64,000 nucleotides of DNA from Clostridia bacterium (GCA_017409265.1 JAFQSY010000020.1:1-64000); one strand, 5' to 3'. Shown: positions 1-8,149, counted from the stretch's first letter. Translations and numbers: made by a program. The notes: generated from the letters alone by a model not told the origin.

Positions 1-1
1 T

Positions 2-652
2 AACATATACGAAATATGCTCACTTTTAATGAAAGGTGAAAAACCCTGCATATTCTCAAGAGGTAACCACGATTTAAGAGGTGATTTTGCAGAGAAATTT
101 GCCGATTACACTCCCAGTTACTTGGGTAATACATATTACAGTTTCCGCCTCGGTAATATATGGGGAATACTGCTTGACTGTGGCGAAGATAAGCCCGACG
201 ATCACGAAGAATACGGCTTTACCGTTGCCTGCCATGCTTTCAGGGAACGCCAGACTGAATTTTTGAAGAAGATAATCAAAAACAAAGAAAATGAATATGA
301 GTTCAAGGGTATTAAGCATAAGCTTGTGATTTCTCACAATGCCTTTACTCACAGATATAACCCTCCTTTTGATATAGAGCAGGATATTTTCGCTGAATGG
401 GCAAGACTTTTAAGAGAGAATGTTAAGCCTGAGGTTATGATTTGCGGCCATGCACACGAACTCAACGTCTATTATCCTGAAAATACTGAGTGGAACACTA
501 ACGGGAGTATAAGCCCTGTGGTAATAGGCAGCACAGTTGAAAAGGATGATGAAAATTATTTTGCGGGCTGCGGATATATTTTTAACCAAGATGAGATTAA
601 GCTCATATTCACAGACAGTAACGGCAAAATAATAAAAGAAGAAACTGTGTAA
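2..652 (+). CDS. Metallophosphoesterase, C-terminal part (5' end outside window)
   Basis: The reading frame is open to the left edge, so the gene starts upstream of the window; the ATG at 29 is internal. The visible part carries a GNHD motif (about 68-80) and a GHAHE motif near the C-terminus. Both are metal-binding blocks of calcineurin-like phosphoesterases, two-metal enzymes that cleave phosphomono- or diesters. The N-terminal D-x-H and GD blocks would lie off the window. No membrane segment is visible. Substrate unknown. A short hairpin (681-697) without a U-tract follows the stop. Family call is solid, function open. Confidence 0.8.
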   Translation, partial: NIYEICSLLMKGEKPCIFSRGNHDLRGDFAEKFADYTPSYLGNTYYSFRLGNIWGILLDCGEDKPDDHEEYGFTVACHAFRERQTEFLKKIIKNKENEYEFKGIKHKLVISHNAFTHRYNPPFDIEQDIFAEWARLLRENVKPEVMICGHAHELNVYYPENTEWNTNGSISPVVIGSTVEKDDENYFAGCGYIFNQDEIKLIFTDSNGKIIKEETV

Positions 653-843
653 CAGAACAGTCTGATCAAAAACAGCAGGAAACATCCGCAAGATGTTGCC
701 GTAATAGAAATCTTCAATGATATTTGATATTATGTATTTCTCAGTGTCTGATGAAATATATTAGAGTACGAAATATAGAATATGTATTACCGGAGAACTG
801 CTTGTGTTATAAACATTTGCACCACTCCAACATAAGAAAACAG

Positions 844-945
844 GGTTAGCTGTCTCTAATCAGCATTTCTAAAAAGTGGTTAGCTACAGCTAACCGTACA
901 TTTTAAAAAGCGGTTAGCCACCGCTAACTTATTTTATTATATATA
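844..945. repeat. Three degenerate 34-bp direct repeats with internal palindromes
   Basis: GGTTAGC begins at 844, 878 and 912, an exact 34-bp period. The second copy is a perfect inverted repeat, GGTTAGCT-AC-AGCTAACC (878-895). The third is GTTAGC-CACC-GCTAAC (913-928). The first copy is imperfect. The units share an A-rich tail (TAAAAAG). They lie in a gene-free stretch (653-1101) just upstream of the integrase remnant, so they may be recombinase/excisionase or repressor sites. No cas genes are near and there are too few units for a CRISPR array. The rest of the stretch is A+T-rich with no gene I can support. Confidence 0.55.
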
Positions 946-1101
946 AAAACCGATAAATTGTCAAAAATAATTTAAACACAGCTTTTTGTTTTTTTGACCT
1001 GAAATTTAGATTTTTTCTATCTATAAATACACTGTAAACCATTGAAAATTTAATTTTATCTGTTCAGTTTTTTTAAATGCCAATTCATCGTAAAAACAAA
1101 A

Positions 1102-1740
1102 TCCATTCGACAAAAGTTAATTCCGCACGATTCAGACCGATTAAAGGAATTGTTTGTGCTTATAAAATCAGAGCCTTTATATCCCTTAATCTACATAACG
1201 GCTGTATTTGGATTGAGAAGAAGCGAAGTGCTTGGTTTAAAATGGGATAGTATCAATTTTGAGAACAACACATTAACAATTAAACATACAATTGTTGGTG
1301 AGGGGAAAATCATTGCGAAAGACAGTACGAAAAATGCTTCGAGCTATCGTTCGTATCCGATAAGTGAAGATGTAAAGAGTATGTTGCTTTACCTTATGTC
1401 AAATAAGGAAAAGAACAAAATGCTTTTTGGTAATGAGTATAATGCAAATGATTATGTGTTCTGTTGGAATAACGGAAATCCTTATAAACCGGATTATATA
1501 TCAAGGCACTTTAAGCAGATTTTAATAAAGTACAATTTGCCGGTTATCCGTTTTCACGATTTACGGCATAGCTGTGCGAGTTTGCTTGTTTCGAATGGCT
1601 TTACACTAAAAGATATACAAGAATGGCTCGGTCACGCTGATATTCAGACAACCGCAAATATTTATGCTCATTTGGATACTGAACGGAAAGCAAATATTAT
1701 GAAGTCTATGACAGATGTATTCAGTTCCTCATCGTGTTAG
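1102..1740 (+). pseudogene. Truncated tyrosine recombinase (phage/ICE-type integrase), C-terminal catalytic part
   Basis: Only the catalytic half of a site-specific integrase remains. Visible are the Arg-I block (GLRRSEVLGLKW), the HxxR block (HDLRHSCASLL), the LGHADIQTT block and the likely nucleophile Tyr in NIYAH. About 210 residues remain, where family members have 350-400. In-frame similarity seems to extend upstream of the TTG at 1150 (from about 1110, ending in RLKELF), but the frame meets a stop at 1051-1053 and has no credible start or RBS. The arm-binding and core-binding domains are therefore lost. It marks the left side of the accessory island and is probably inactive. Confidence 0.8.
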
Positions 1741-1804
1741 AAAAGTGTTAGAAAAAAGCCATTTGCTTTGCTTGTGATTTTGCAGGGTAAAAAGAAAAAC
1801 AACC

Positions 1805-1821
1805 CTAAATCATTGATTTAG
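1805..1821. repeat. Perfect inverted repeat just downstream of the integrase remnant
   Basis: CTAAATC-ATT-GATTTAG, followed by AGCCG and a run of six T (1826-1831). The position directly 3' of an integrase gene fits either a terminator for that gene or part of an attachment site. I found no second copy of the flanking sequence near the tRNA at 11.1 kb, so an att role is speculation. Confidence 0.4.
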
Positions 1822-1928
1822 AGCCGTTTTTTGATGGTGCGGATAATCATAACACAAGTTGTTCTCCGGCTGTACATATTCTGACTTTCGTACTGTAACA
1901 CATTTCCTCAATTGCGGAGGAAAACAAT

Positions 1929-2207
1929 ATGTCAAATATCCTTGAAGAATTATATTACGGAAACATTGAGCCGCAGGCATTGAATTCCGAATTGTCAGCA
2001 AAGCTCAAAAACAAACTAAGCAAGCTTACAAAGAAAGAAGAACAGCTCACAACAAAACTGACAGCAGAAGATAAGGAACTGTTTCTCGAATATACAAATA
2101 CATACAATGAGTTTTTAAGTTTAAACAATTCTGACAGTTTTATATCAGGTTTCAGACTCGGTGCTAAATTTACATACGATACATTTATTGAAAATTTAAA
2201 AGGTTGA
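1929..2207 (+). CDS. DUF6809-like small protein of mobile elements
   Basis: 92 residues, with a clear RBS (GCGGAGG) before the ATG. The start (NILEELYYGNI), the Lys/Glu-rich helical middle and the closing SGFRLGAKF block match the DUF6809 family as I know it, which is common in conjugative and integrative elements of Firmicutes. Function unknown; the predicted helices suggest a small helical-bundle protein. It follows the integrase remnant by 190 bp and is closed by a good terminator, so it is probably leftover element cargo. Family call by eye only. Confidence 0.6.
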   Translation: MSNILEELYYGNIEPQALNSELSAKLKNKLSKLTKKEEQLTTKLTAEDKELFLEYTNTYNEFLSLNNSDSFISGFRLGAKFTYDTFIENLKG

Positions 2208-2275
2208 AGGTTTATTTTATAATACCCTGCCTCATATGGTACGACAGCGTCACAACAAATAAAAGTAATAAATTA

Positions 2276-2310
2276 AAAATCCGAGGTCAGAAAACCTCGG
2301 ATTTTCTTGG
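2276..2310. terminator. Intrinsic terminator after the DUF6809-like gene
   Basis: AAATCCGAGGT (arm), CAGAAA loop, ACCTCGGATTTT (arm plus T-run). It closes the plus-strand gene and could also stop minus-strand transcripts leaving the cassette at 2441. Confidence 0.8.
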
Positions 2311-2440
2311 TGAAAACAAACAGAATTGACCTCTTGACTAGTTGAATATCATTCAAGTGCTCTCACAATACACCTAAAAACGATCTCTATGCTTTTGTAT
2401 AAAAGTTTATTTAATGGGTTGTACGCAACAACTAATAGTT

Positions 2441-4096
2441 TTAAAGTAAATTTTCCGGCTCTGGTGTCTTTCCGCTTAAAACATTTTCAAGCATCTGATT
2501 GAGAGGAGCTTCTTCATAAGTCCCCATAAAAATTATTTTTGCAATCTCTTTAGCAACTTGTGTTTTACCTTTGCTTTTTGTGTCAATTCTAACAACACCA
2601 TATGGAGCTGTTGAATAAATATAATCAATTAAACACTGCTGTTTCCTAAGTTTCTCGGCATCAGTATCTTTTTGACTAAGAATAGCTCTAGATGCCATTG
2701 TACAAGGATCTCCTATTAAAAAAATTATTTGAGCGGGACAAAGTTCACGTTTCGATTGACCTGGACTTATATGTTTTTTTGTTAATTGAGCTTTGTTTTG
2801 CCATTGCCCTTTAGGCGTAAAGGCAAAAGCATCTAAAGGGCCTCTATCAATTATATGAATTCCGCTAGAAATGCGCAACAATTTATAATTTTTCTTTCCC
2901 CATTGATCTGCAATCCATTGATCAATGTCATCAATTATATCTTCATTAACTTTACTTGGGTCTTTTGCCATATCTTCTGGCATAAACTCTAACCATTCGT
3001 CTTGTGTAGATACACTTCTAAAATGTGACATAGCTGTACTTTTTCCAACAGCTACAGATCCGACTAATATATACTTATATGACTTATAAAGTCCCCCTAC
3101 TTCTTCAACATATTTATCAAAGTCTGCTTCATCCATTTCTATTAATTCGAGTAAACACGAAATTTCATTCCCGTTCAAAAACAAAGTTATCAAATTGTAA
3201 ACATCAAAATTAGCATCAGCAATTGCTTTTTGATTGTCTAAAATCTCACCTGAATTAACATATTTTATGTAGTAATGATAAATTCCTGGATGATTTGTTG
3301 CATTTGTTCTTAAAATGTGTTTCAGTGTAGGATCACTAAGTGACAAACCCAACAATAGACAAGTGTTATGAGTAAAGTAATCTGTCAAAACATTATAGTG
3401 TCCGTGTATGCTTTCGATAAGTTGGTCAGCAAAAGAATCTTCCAAAAACACAAGCCTTTCACTTGGATGTTCACTTATTCGATAAGGCAAAAAACCATTC
3501 GGGTGATATACGACACTGCTTTTAGGGAACATATATACATTTGAACTCCACAACGTTGTATATCCTCTGCTTTGTTCCAATTCCTCCGTTGTTCGAGTGG
3601 CCGAAAGAAGTCTTTGAATGGTGTCATCAAAATTATAATTTATTGTCATTGGAGTTCTCTTTATTATTTTAATTAGTGACCACAAATAATGTTCTTTGGG
3701 AACCAGGCTTTTTACATCTGCCGATACACCCTCATACAGAGAAGAGTGCACTATTCTCTGCCACTGTGCACGTATTTTCATATCTATTCGATTGTATGCA
3801 CGATCTTCCTCTTCACAAGAATCGATCATATGTGATTTATATGCTTGGAACAAGAGTTGTGCGTTTGCTATGGGATCACCATCAGCAGCAATTTTTACAT
3901 CTAAATCTTTAACTTGCTCATTTAGCTCAATTCTTTTGACAAGTTCTTTCCAATCCGGTAGACCGATACCTTTGCTTGCACCTGCGCCAAGAACAATTCC
4001 AAGATTTGAAGATGCTGTGTGATACTGTTGTCGCATATGAACAATTTGCTTGCAATACTTTGCTAACAGAGATTTATACAATTGTTCTTTATTCAT
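2441..4096 (-). CDS. SIR2-like NADase domain fused to a P-loop (deoxynucleoside-kinase-like) domain
   Basis: 551 residues from the ATG at 4096. The AGGTG box sits correctly for this ATG, whereas the GTG at 4105 lies inside the box. Residues about 30-265 look SIR2-like: GAGAS (37-41), a TxNYNFDD block (151-158, Asn and Asp of the NAD pocket), candidate catalytic His198 in YHPNG, and a GLSLSDPTL block near 250. Residues about 340-550 carry a Walker A, GSVAVGKST (346-354), and a DRGPLD motif (417-422) like the DRS/DRY block of deoxynucleoside and thymidylate kinases. Known SIR2 defence proteins degrade NAD+ after sensing infection; a kinase-like partner in the same chain is less usual. Last gene of a five-gene minus-strand cassette, 10 bp after the DUF6884/GIY-YIG gene. 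The effector role is inferred. Confidence 0.8.
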   Translation of the reverse strand: MNKEQLYKSLLAKYCKQIVHMRQQYHTASSNLGIVLGAGASKGIGLPDWKELVKRIELNEQVKDLDVKIAADGDPIANAQLLFQAYKSHMIDSCEEEDRAYNRIDMKIRAQWQRIVHSSLYEGVSADVKSLVPKEHYLWSLIKIIKRTPMTINYNFDDTIQRLLSATRTTEELEQSRGYTTLWSSNVYMFPKSSVVYHPNGFLPYRISEHPSERLVFLEDSFADQLIESIHGHYNVLTDYFTHNTCLLLGLSLSDPTLKHILRTNATNHPGIYHYYIKYVNSGEILDNQKAIADANFDVYNLITLFLNGNEISCLLELIEMDEADFDKYVEEVGGLYKSYKYILVGSVAVGKSTAMSHFRSVSTQDEWLEFMPEDMAKDPSKVNEDIIDDIDQWIADQWGKKNYKLLRISSGIHIIDRGPLDAFAFTPKGQWQNKAQLTKKHISPGQSKRELCPAQIIFLIGDPCTMASRAILSQKDTDAEKLRKQQCLIDYIYSTAPYGVVRIDTKSKGKTQVAKEIAKIIFMGTYEEAPLNQMLENVLSGKTPEPENLL

Positions 4097-4106
4097 TTTT
4101 AACACC

Positions 4107-5219
4107 TCACCTTGTTTTGTATTTTTTAGATGTTATGTCAGCAAATTGAAAAAGTTCTTTTAAAAATCCTTTATCATAATCAGAATTAATATAGTTTATA
4201 TTCCAAAGACTACTATCGACTATTTCTCTTCTGGGACTATGGTTACCTAACCAATCTAATGTTGAAAAATTAAATGAATAATTAATTGATGAAAGTAGAG
4301 AAATTGAGTTTTTTTCAACAAAAGCACGTGAACTTGTGGCGGATGGCAAATCATTAACATCAAAAACAATTACACCTAAATGCCCAATATATTCAGATAC
4401 CAAATGTTCAAGAAAAGCTTCTTTTTCTCGAATTTCTTTACTGGCAGTTTGCCCCTTCCCCCACGTGTCACAAAGCAATCCTTCTTTTTCAATAAGTGCA
4501 TTTCCAACATGAAGTCTAAATATAGAACCTCTATGGTTTCCTCCGCCTTCATTGGTCCCTTTGTGAGTCTTTAACCTATGCCACAAAGTTGTTTTCGAAC
4601 CAACACTTACTGCATGTGTACCAACTCGTACTATTCTAGGCATATCTTTCGAGACTAGGCTTTTTTCATTAAAATCCACAAAAAAATATACTCCTCTTTG
4701 AGGCCAATACATCTTTCCAGTACATTCACTGAACAATCTAATTCCACCAGTATTATCTGCCAAAGTATATAAACAATTGTACAGTTCAATTACATTATCA
4801 ACATTTTCACTTTTTTGAATATAGTCTGATAATTCACTCTCACCCTTGTCTAAAAATGGAGCAGAAACTTTATATCCTTTGGAAATTAACCTTGTAACTA
4901 TATACTTAGAATAGTAATCATCGGCAATTACAAAAAAATGAGTATCTTTACTGAAAATTGAAAGCTTATTTAATATTAGTTCTTCCCAATTGTTTCTATA
5001 TTCAGTTGAACATTCGGACAAACACATATCGTAGGGTTCAATTATTTCATTTGGTGACAACAATCCATATTTTGCAGACATGATATACCATTTAATCCCC
5101 ATTTTATTTGCAATTTCTTTGAGTTTTTGAAATCTGTAAGAGTTATACATGTCTTGTGCTTGGCAATTATAATTATTCTTTTGTTTTCCACAAGATATTA
5201 ATAAAACTATAGAATCCAT
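4107..5219 (-). CDS. DUF6884-like domain fused to a GIY-YIG-like nuclease domain
   Basis: 370 residues from the ATG at 5219, which has GGAG seven bases upstream; a longer TTG-initiated frame from 5258 has no RBS. The N-terminal third has the pattern LISCGKQK (7-14), then DMYNSYRF and WYIMSAKYGLL with a following PYD (44-64). I associate this with DUF6884/YaaA-like domains, related to proteins that handle DNA or deazaguanine-type bases. The C-terminal half starts RGVYFF (175-180), then RVGTHA (198-203), LWHRLKTH (212-219) and RGSIFRLH, consistent with a diverged GIY-YIG endonuclease. Cytoplasmic, no membrane segment. Sits between the deoxyribosyltransferase-like and SIR2/kinase genes. Nuclease activity is inferred. 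Confidence 0.65.
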   Translation of the reverse strand: MDSIVLLISCGKQKNNYNCQAQDMYNSYRFQKLKEIANKMGIKWYIMSAKYGLLSPNEIIEPYDMCLSECSTEYRNNWEELILNKLSIFSKDTHFFVIADDYYSKYIVTRLISKGYKVSAPFLDKGESELSDYIQKSENVDNVIELYNCLYTLADNTGGIRLFSECTGKMYWPQRGVYFFVDFNEKSLVSKDMPRIVRVGTHAVSVGSKTTLWHRLKTHKGTNEGGGNHRGSIFRLHVGNALIEKEGLLCDTWGKGQTASKEIREKEAFLEHLVSEYIGHLGVIVFDVNDLPSATSSRAFVEKNSISLLSSINYSFNFSTLDWLGNHSPRREIVDSSLWNINYINSDYDKGFLKELFQFADITSKKYKTR

Positions 5220-5254
5220 AAATATACTCCATTCAATATGATTAGTTTTAAATA

Positions 5255-5683
5255 TCAATTAAGGTTCTGTGTTTGAAGAAAAATCTTTAATTCATTTATA
5301 CTACGTAATATAACTTGAAGTGAAACTGTTAGCATCAAGTTATCAACTCCACCAATCAATGAACGTGAATCTGTTTTAAACCCAATACATCGTTTTCCTT
5401 TTGCATAGGCGTATCCCAGTTCAAAACAAGCACCTTCATCAGGCACTCGACCATCAAAAACAAAAAGCAGAGTATCACACCAATTAATTGCATTGATATC
5501 TAATTCATGAATCACAACATCCTTAGGCCTTCCATTAATAAAATCCGGAGAATCAGCAAAACATCCTCCATCTCGTTGCGGCAAATAGGTTTCATGTCCA
5601 AACGATCTAATAATATTGTCGATTTCCTCGTTTTGTTTCTTTTCTGCTATACAAAACAGCGGAGCTGCTATATATATTTTCAT
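5255..5683 (-). CDS. Nucleoside 2-deoxyribosyltransferase-like enzyme
   Basis: 142 residues with a strong RBS (GGAGG). It starts KIYIAAPLF, the usual opening of the family, and contains VFDGRVPDEGACFELGYA (75-92). Glu88 matches the catalytic Glu that attacks the sugar C1'. The length is typical (140-160). Family enzymes transfer or hydrolyse the base of (deoxy)nucleosides or nucleotides. Burroughs and Aravind described relatives (DRHyd) in nucleotide-centred conflict systems next to SIR2/TIR and kinase domains. Its place here, 35 bp before the GIY-YIG fusion, fits that setting better than salvage, but a salvage role cannot be excluded. Confidence 0.8.
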   Translation of the reverse strand: MKIYIAAPLFCIAEKKQNEEIDNIIRSFGHETYLPQRDGGCFADSPDFINGRPKDVVIHELDINAINWCDTLLFVFDGRVPDEGACFELGYAYAKGKRCIGFKTDSRSLIGGVDNLMLTVSLQVILRSINELKIFLQTQNLN

Positions 5684-5783
5684 AAAACCTCCAAAATAAC
5701 TTATTAATATGTTAATACTATACAGCAGTATCTATATTATTTGCTTTATTAAGAGTAATAGGCAATTCAAAATACAATAAATC
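5684..5783 (-). promoter_or_regulatory. 100-bp gap inside the defence-like cassette, possible second promoter
   Basis: The other junctions in the cassette are 10-36 bp, so this A+T-rich gap stands out. On the minus strand it holds an imperfect palindrome ATACT-GCTGTAT-AGTAT and a TATAGA-like block about 40 bp before the deoxyribosyltransferase-like start. No clean -35 hexamer was found. It could separate a sensing pair (7461-5784) from an enzyme trio (5683-2441). Confidence 0.35.
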
Positions 5784-6743
5784 TTACATCTCAATTATAC
5801 CGATATCTCTTTGCAGAATGTTTTTTATCACAATTGAAACTACACATGGATAAATAAGTGCAGTATCTTTTGTTATTGTCCATATCAAACCGTTTTCGTT
5901 AAAGTCTGCGCCATGGTCTGCTGCGTTTCGAACTTGTCCGATATAATCAATCATTCCTTTGTGTTTTTTTGACAAAAATGCCGAAAGTGCATCTCTTTTT
6001 TGAATTATACCATTTTTGCCAGACAATGAAACGCTTTTACTTATTGCATATGTATTGAGAAATGATTCAAAAGCATTCGCAGCATATATTATTATTGCCC
6101 TTGTGTCAGGACTGGTTGCTTTTGCTTTTTGAAATGATTCATAAAGCGGCTCTATAGTAGTCTCAATATCAAGTGAACAATATATTCTTTCTCCAAAAAA
6201 ATCTTGCAAGGATCTTTCTGCGACTGCGGTATTAATCAAAGAAAATTCTACTAACGGATAAATTCTTTCTTCTTCTGCAAAACTATATAGATTAGCACCT
6301 TCGCTTTTGAGTGCCTTTGCATATGTTGCTATGCTTATCAATGTATTTCTAATATCTCGCTCATTAGCCGAAAGAGAACACAGTGTTTTAGTTTGCCTGC
6401 AAGCTTGTTCTATAGAACGGGTAAAAGCATAACGTGTTTTAAAAACTGTGTACGGATAATATTGTTCTAATATTAATCTCATAATTACAGCTTTCTCGTC
6501 ATCAGTTGTTGCTGTAACAAGTTTTTTTGCAAGGAAAGAATCAACATAATAATTTCCAGATGATTCACACACAACCATTTTTAGTTCAACCGCCATATCC
6601 AAAGCTTTGTTTACTTGATCCCCTGTAGCTATACCGGTAAACTCTGAAATGAAGTCAATATTGGCCTCGTGCCCTTTTGCAACAACAGCATCAACAACAG
6701 CAACAATATCTTCAGCAGTAGTCAAAACTATATTGTATGCCAT
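5784..6743 (-). CDS. Winged-helix protein with C-terminal HEPN/Abi-like domain
   Basis: 319 residues with an AAGGAG box before the ATG. The N-terminal 75 residues read as a winged helix (AEDIVAVVDAVVAKG, then an FISEFTGI recognition-type helix and a NYYVDSF wing). The C-terminal part ends in the block YIGQVRNAADHG, where Arg272 and His277 form an R-x4-H motif as in HEPN ribonucleases of abortive-infection and toxin-antitoxin systems. Starts 22 bp after the upstream gene, so cotranscribed. I do not recognise a named family for the whole protein. The HEPN call rests on one motif and the helical setting; the domain could equally be non-catalytic. Confidence 0.55.
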   Translation of the reverse strand: MAYNIVLTTAEDIVAVVDAVVAKGHEANIDFISEFTGIATGDQVNKALDMAVELKMVVCESSGNYYVDSFLAKKLVTATTDDEKAVIMRLILEQYYPYTVFKTRYAFTRSIEQACRQTKTLCSLSANERDIRNTLISIATYAKALKSEGANLYSFAEEERIYPLVEFSLINTAVAERSLQDFFGERIYCSLDIETTIEPLYESFQKAKATSPDTRAIIIYAANAFESFLNTYAISKSVSLSGKNGIIQKRDALSAFLSKKHKGMIDYIGQVRNAADHGADFNENGLIWTITKDTALIYPCVVSIVIKNILQRDIGIIEM

Positions 6744-6765
6744 TTCATTAACTCCTTATTTAAAA

Positions 6766-7461
6766 TTACCGCGATAAACCGTTTAAAAGATTATTAATTT
6801 TTTCTGTAAGATTATCTAAATCAGCAACAGAGCAATCAATATTAATGTTTATTACAATTGAATTGCCAGTTTGTGTAGGCAATGAAACTTTTAAATTATT
6901 GGGAGTTGTTTCTGTTGTTACAGACTGAGCAACAATATGTGTTGGATTAGTATTTTTTTCAGTTGTAGCCGTTTCCGTTATCGTAAGTTTACCGTCTGTT
7001 TCACTAAGAATATTTACTGCTTTCATAATCTCAATGATTGCACCTGCACCAGTGCGATTTTGCTTTGTGTCCTTTTGTCCGGAAGAATAGATAATATGGT
7101 TAAGAAAACTGCTTCTATCCATCCCATTTCTAATTCTGACAGCAGAAATCATTCGATTTAAAAAATCGTTTTCTGCAACAACTTCTTTCCATATTCTTTC
7201 AATTTCATCATCTATTTTAGAAATATAGGCTCTTCCAAGAGAGCGACCCGTGTCAGTAGTAGATTTTTTGTTTCCTTCTGTAATTAATCCAATTTGAACA
7301 AGAAAACCGTTATTAGCACTTATGCTTGTACGTGCTATTCCAGTAGATTTGACAATATCATCTAAAGACAATATTGCTCCTTCTTTTTCGCTTGCATAAG
7401 CTTGAATTATTTTTAACAGTTCATCTATTGATGATGCGGGAAGTTTAAAAGATTCAGCCAT
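6766..7461 (-). CDS. Winged-helix (DUF5343-like) protein, first gene of the defence-like cassette
   Basis: 231 residues with an AAAGGAGG box. The first 85 residues read as a winged helix (SIDELLKIIQAYA, DIVKSTGIARTSISANNGFL, then a TDTGRSLGRAY wing). Residues 90-165 look like a second helical domain. A Thr-rich linker follows (about 165-200), then a tail VININIDCSVADLDNLTEKI. Similar short hydrophobic-acidic tails occur on DUF5343-type proteins in defence islands and may be docking segments. It may regulate the cassette or act as its sensor. Nothing visible suggests enzymatic activity. Confidence 0.5.
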   Translation of the reverse strand: MAESFKLPASSIDELLKIIQAYASEKEGAILSLDDIVKSTGIARTSISANNGFLVQIGLITEGNKKSTTDTGRSLGRAYISKIDDEIERIWKEVVAENDFLNRMISAVRIRNGMDRSSFLNHIIYSSGQKDTKQNRTGAGAIIEIMKAVNILSETDGKLTITETATTEKNTNPTHIVAQSVTTETTPNNLKVSLPTQTGNSIVININIDCSVADLDNLTEKINNLLNGLSR

Positions 7462-7530
7462 TTGGGAACCTCCTTTAAATAAATTAACTGAATAATATTA
7501 TATATTTAAGATAATTAGCAACAGTTTTGC
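7462..7530 (-). promoter_or_regulatory. Probable promoter region of the five-gene cassette
   Basis: Very A+T-rich leader on the minus strand with a TATAAT hexamer at 7502-7497, 36 bp before the first start codon. Possible -35 blocks are TTGCTA (7521-7516, spacing only 13) and TTGCAA further upstream, so the -35 assignment is unsure. Confidence 0.35.
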
Positions 7531-7656
7531 AAAAATGTGTCTTTTTTCGACAAAAATGTATGTTTTTTGTAACAGTTGTAAAAACGCTCCATACATTCGA
7601 CAAGCCATAAGTCTTCTTGTAAAATGGAATCATCAAATTACAAGGAGGCTGAATTT

Positions 7657-8034
7657 ATGCAAAAAACATTATTTGAACAAAACGGCAGTACATACAGAAT
7701 GGTTGGCGATTACAGAATCCCTAACATCTCATCACCTAGCGAAGCAAGCGAGCCACTCGGTGTATGGGGATTGAAACGCAAAGATTATCTTATGAAACAT
7801 AAACGTGTGCAGTTTAACATTATGCTTATGAGTGGCACATTGTGGACTCATCTTGCGGAGGTTGATGAACAAGCATCAGCTATGTTCTCTCGGATAGTAG
7901 AACAGATAAAAGCTAATAAAAAAATCACAGAACAACTCAAAGAGCAAAACCAAATGGAGTGGGTTGCCCGTATGAATAACATTGAAGCACGGGCAAGAGA
8001 GATGGTTAATCTCGAACTGATTTTTATTGCATAA
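7657..8034 (+). CDS. tnpV: TnpV-family transposon-encoded protein
   Basis: 125 residues from the ATG at 7657, with AAGGAGG at 7642-7648. The opening (LFEQNGSTYRMVGDYRIPNI), the central PLGVWGLKRKDYL block and the Gln/Glu-rich coiled helix ending in MEWVARMNNIEARAREMV match TnpV of Tn4451/Tn4453-like elements. Its role in transposition is not established. The tnpX recombinase of such elements survives only as a tail near 10.6-11.0 kb, so the element is a remnant. A good terminator follows the gene. Confidence 0.8.
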   Translation: MQKTLFEQNGSTYRMVGDYRIPNISSPSEASEPLGVWGLKRKDYLMKHKRVQFNIMLMSGTLWTHLAEVDEQASAMFSRIVEQIKANKKITEQLKEQNQMEWVARMNNIEARAREMVNLELIFIA

Positions 8035-8052
8035 ACACATCTTAAATTTATA

Positions 8053-8100
8053 ATCAGGTGCAACGGAATTTGATTTCTGCTGCACCTGATTTTATCTTTT
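8053..8100 (+). terminator. Intrinsic terminator after tnpV
   Basis: ATCAGGTGCA (8053-8062) pairs with TGCACCTGAT (8081-8090), followed by TTTATCTTTT. Confidence 0.8.
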
Positions 8101-8149
8101 TATATAAACTTTTTCTGCGGGGTATCGGGGGTAAAAATCCCTGAACTTC

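Noticed and set aside
844-945. CRISPR-like array
   Set aside because: The copies are contiguous degenerate units of 34 bp rather than conserved repeats with unique spacers, only three exist and no cas gene is near.
4103-4105. GTG start for the SIR2/kinase gene
   Set aside because: It lies inside the AGGTG ribosome binding site; the ATG at 4096 has the correct spacing.
5220-5258. TTG start overlapping the deoxyribosyltransferase-like stop for the DUF6884/GIY-YIG gene
   Set aside because: No RBS precedes it, while GGAG sits seven bases before the ATG at 5219, and the conserved domain begins right there.
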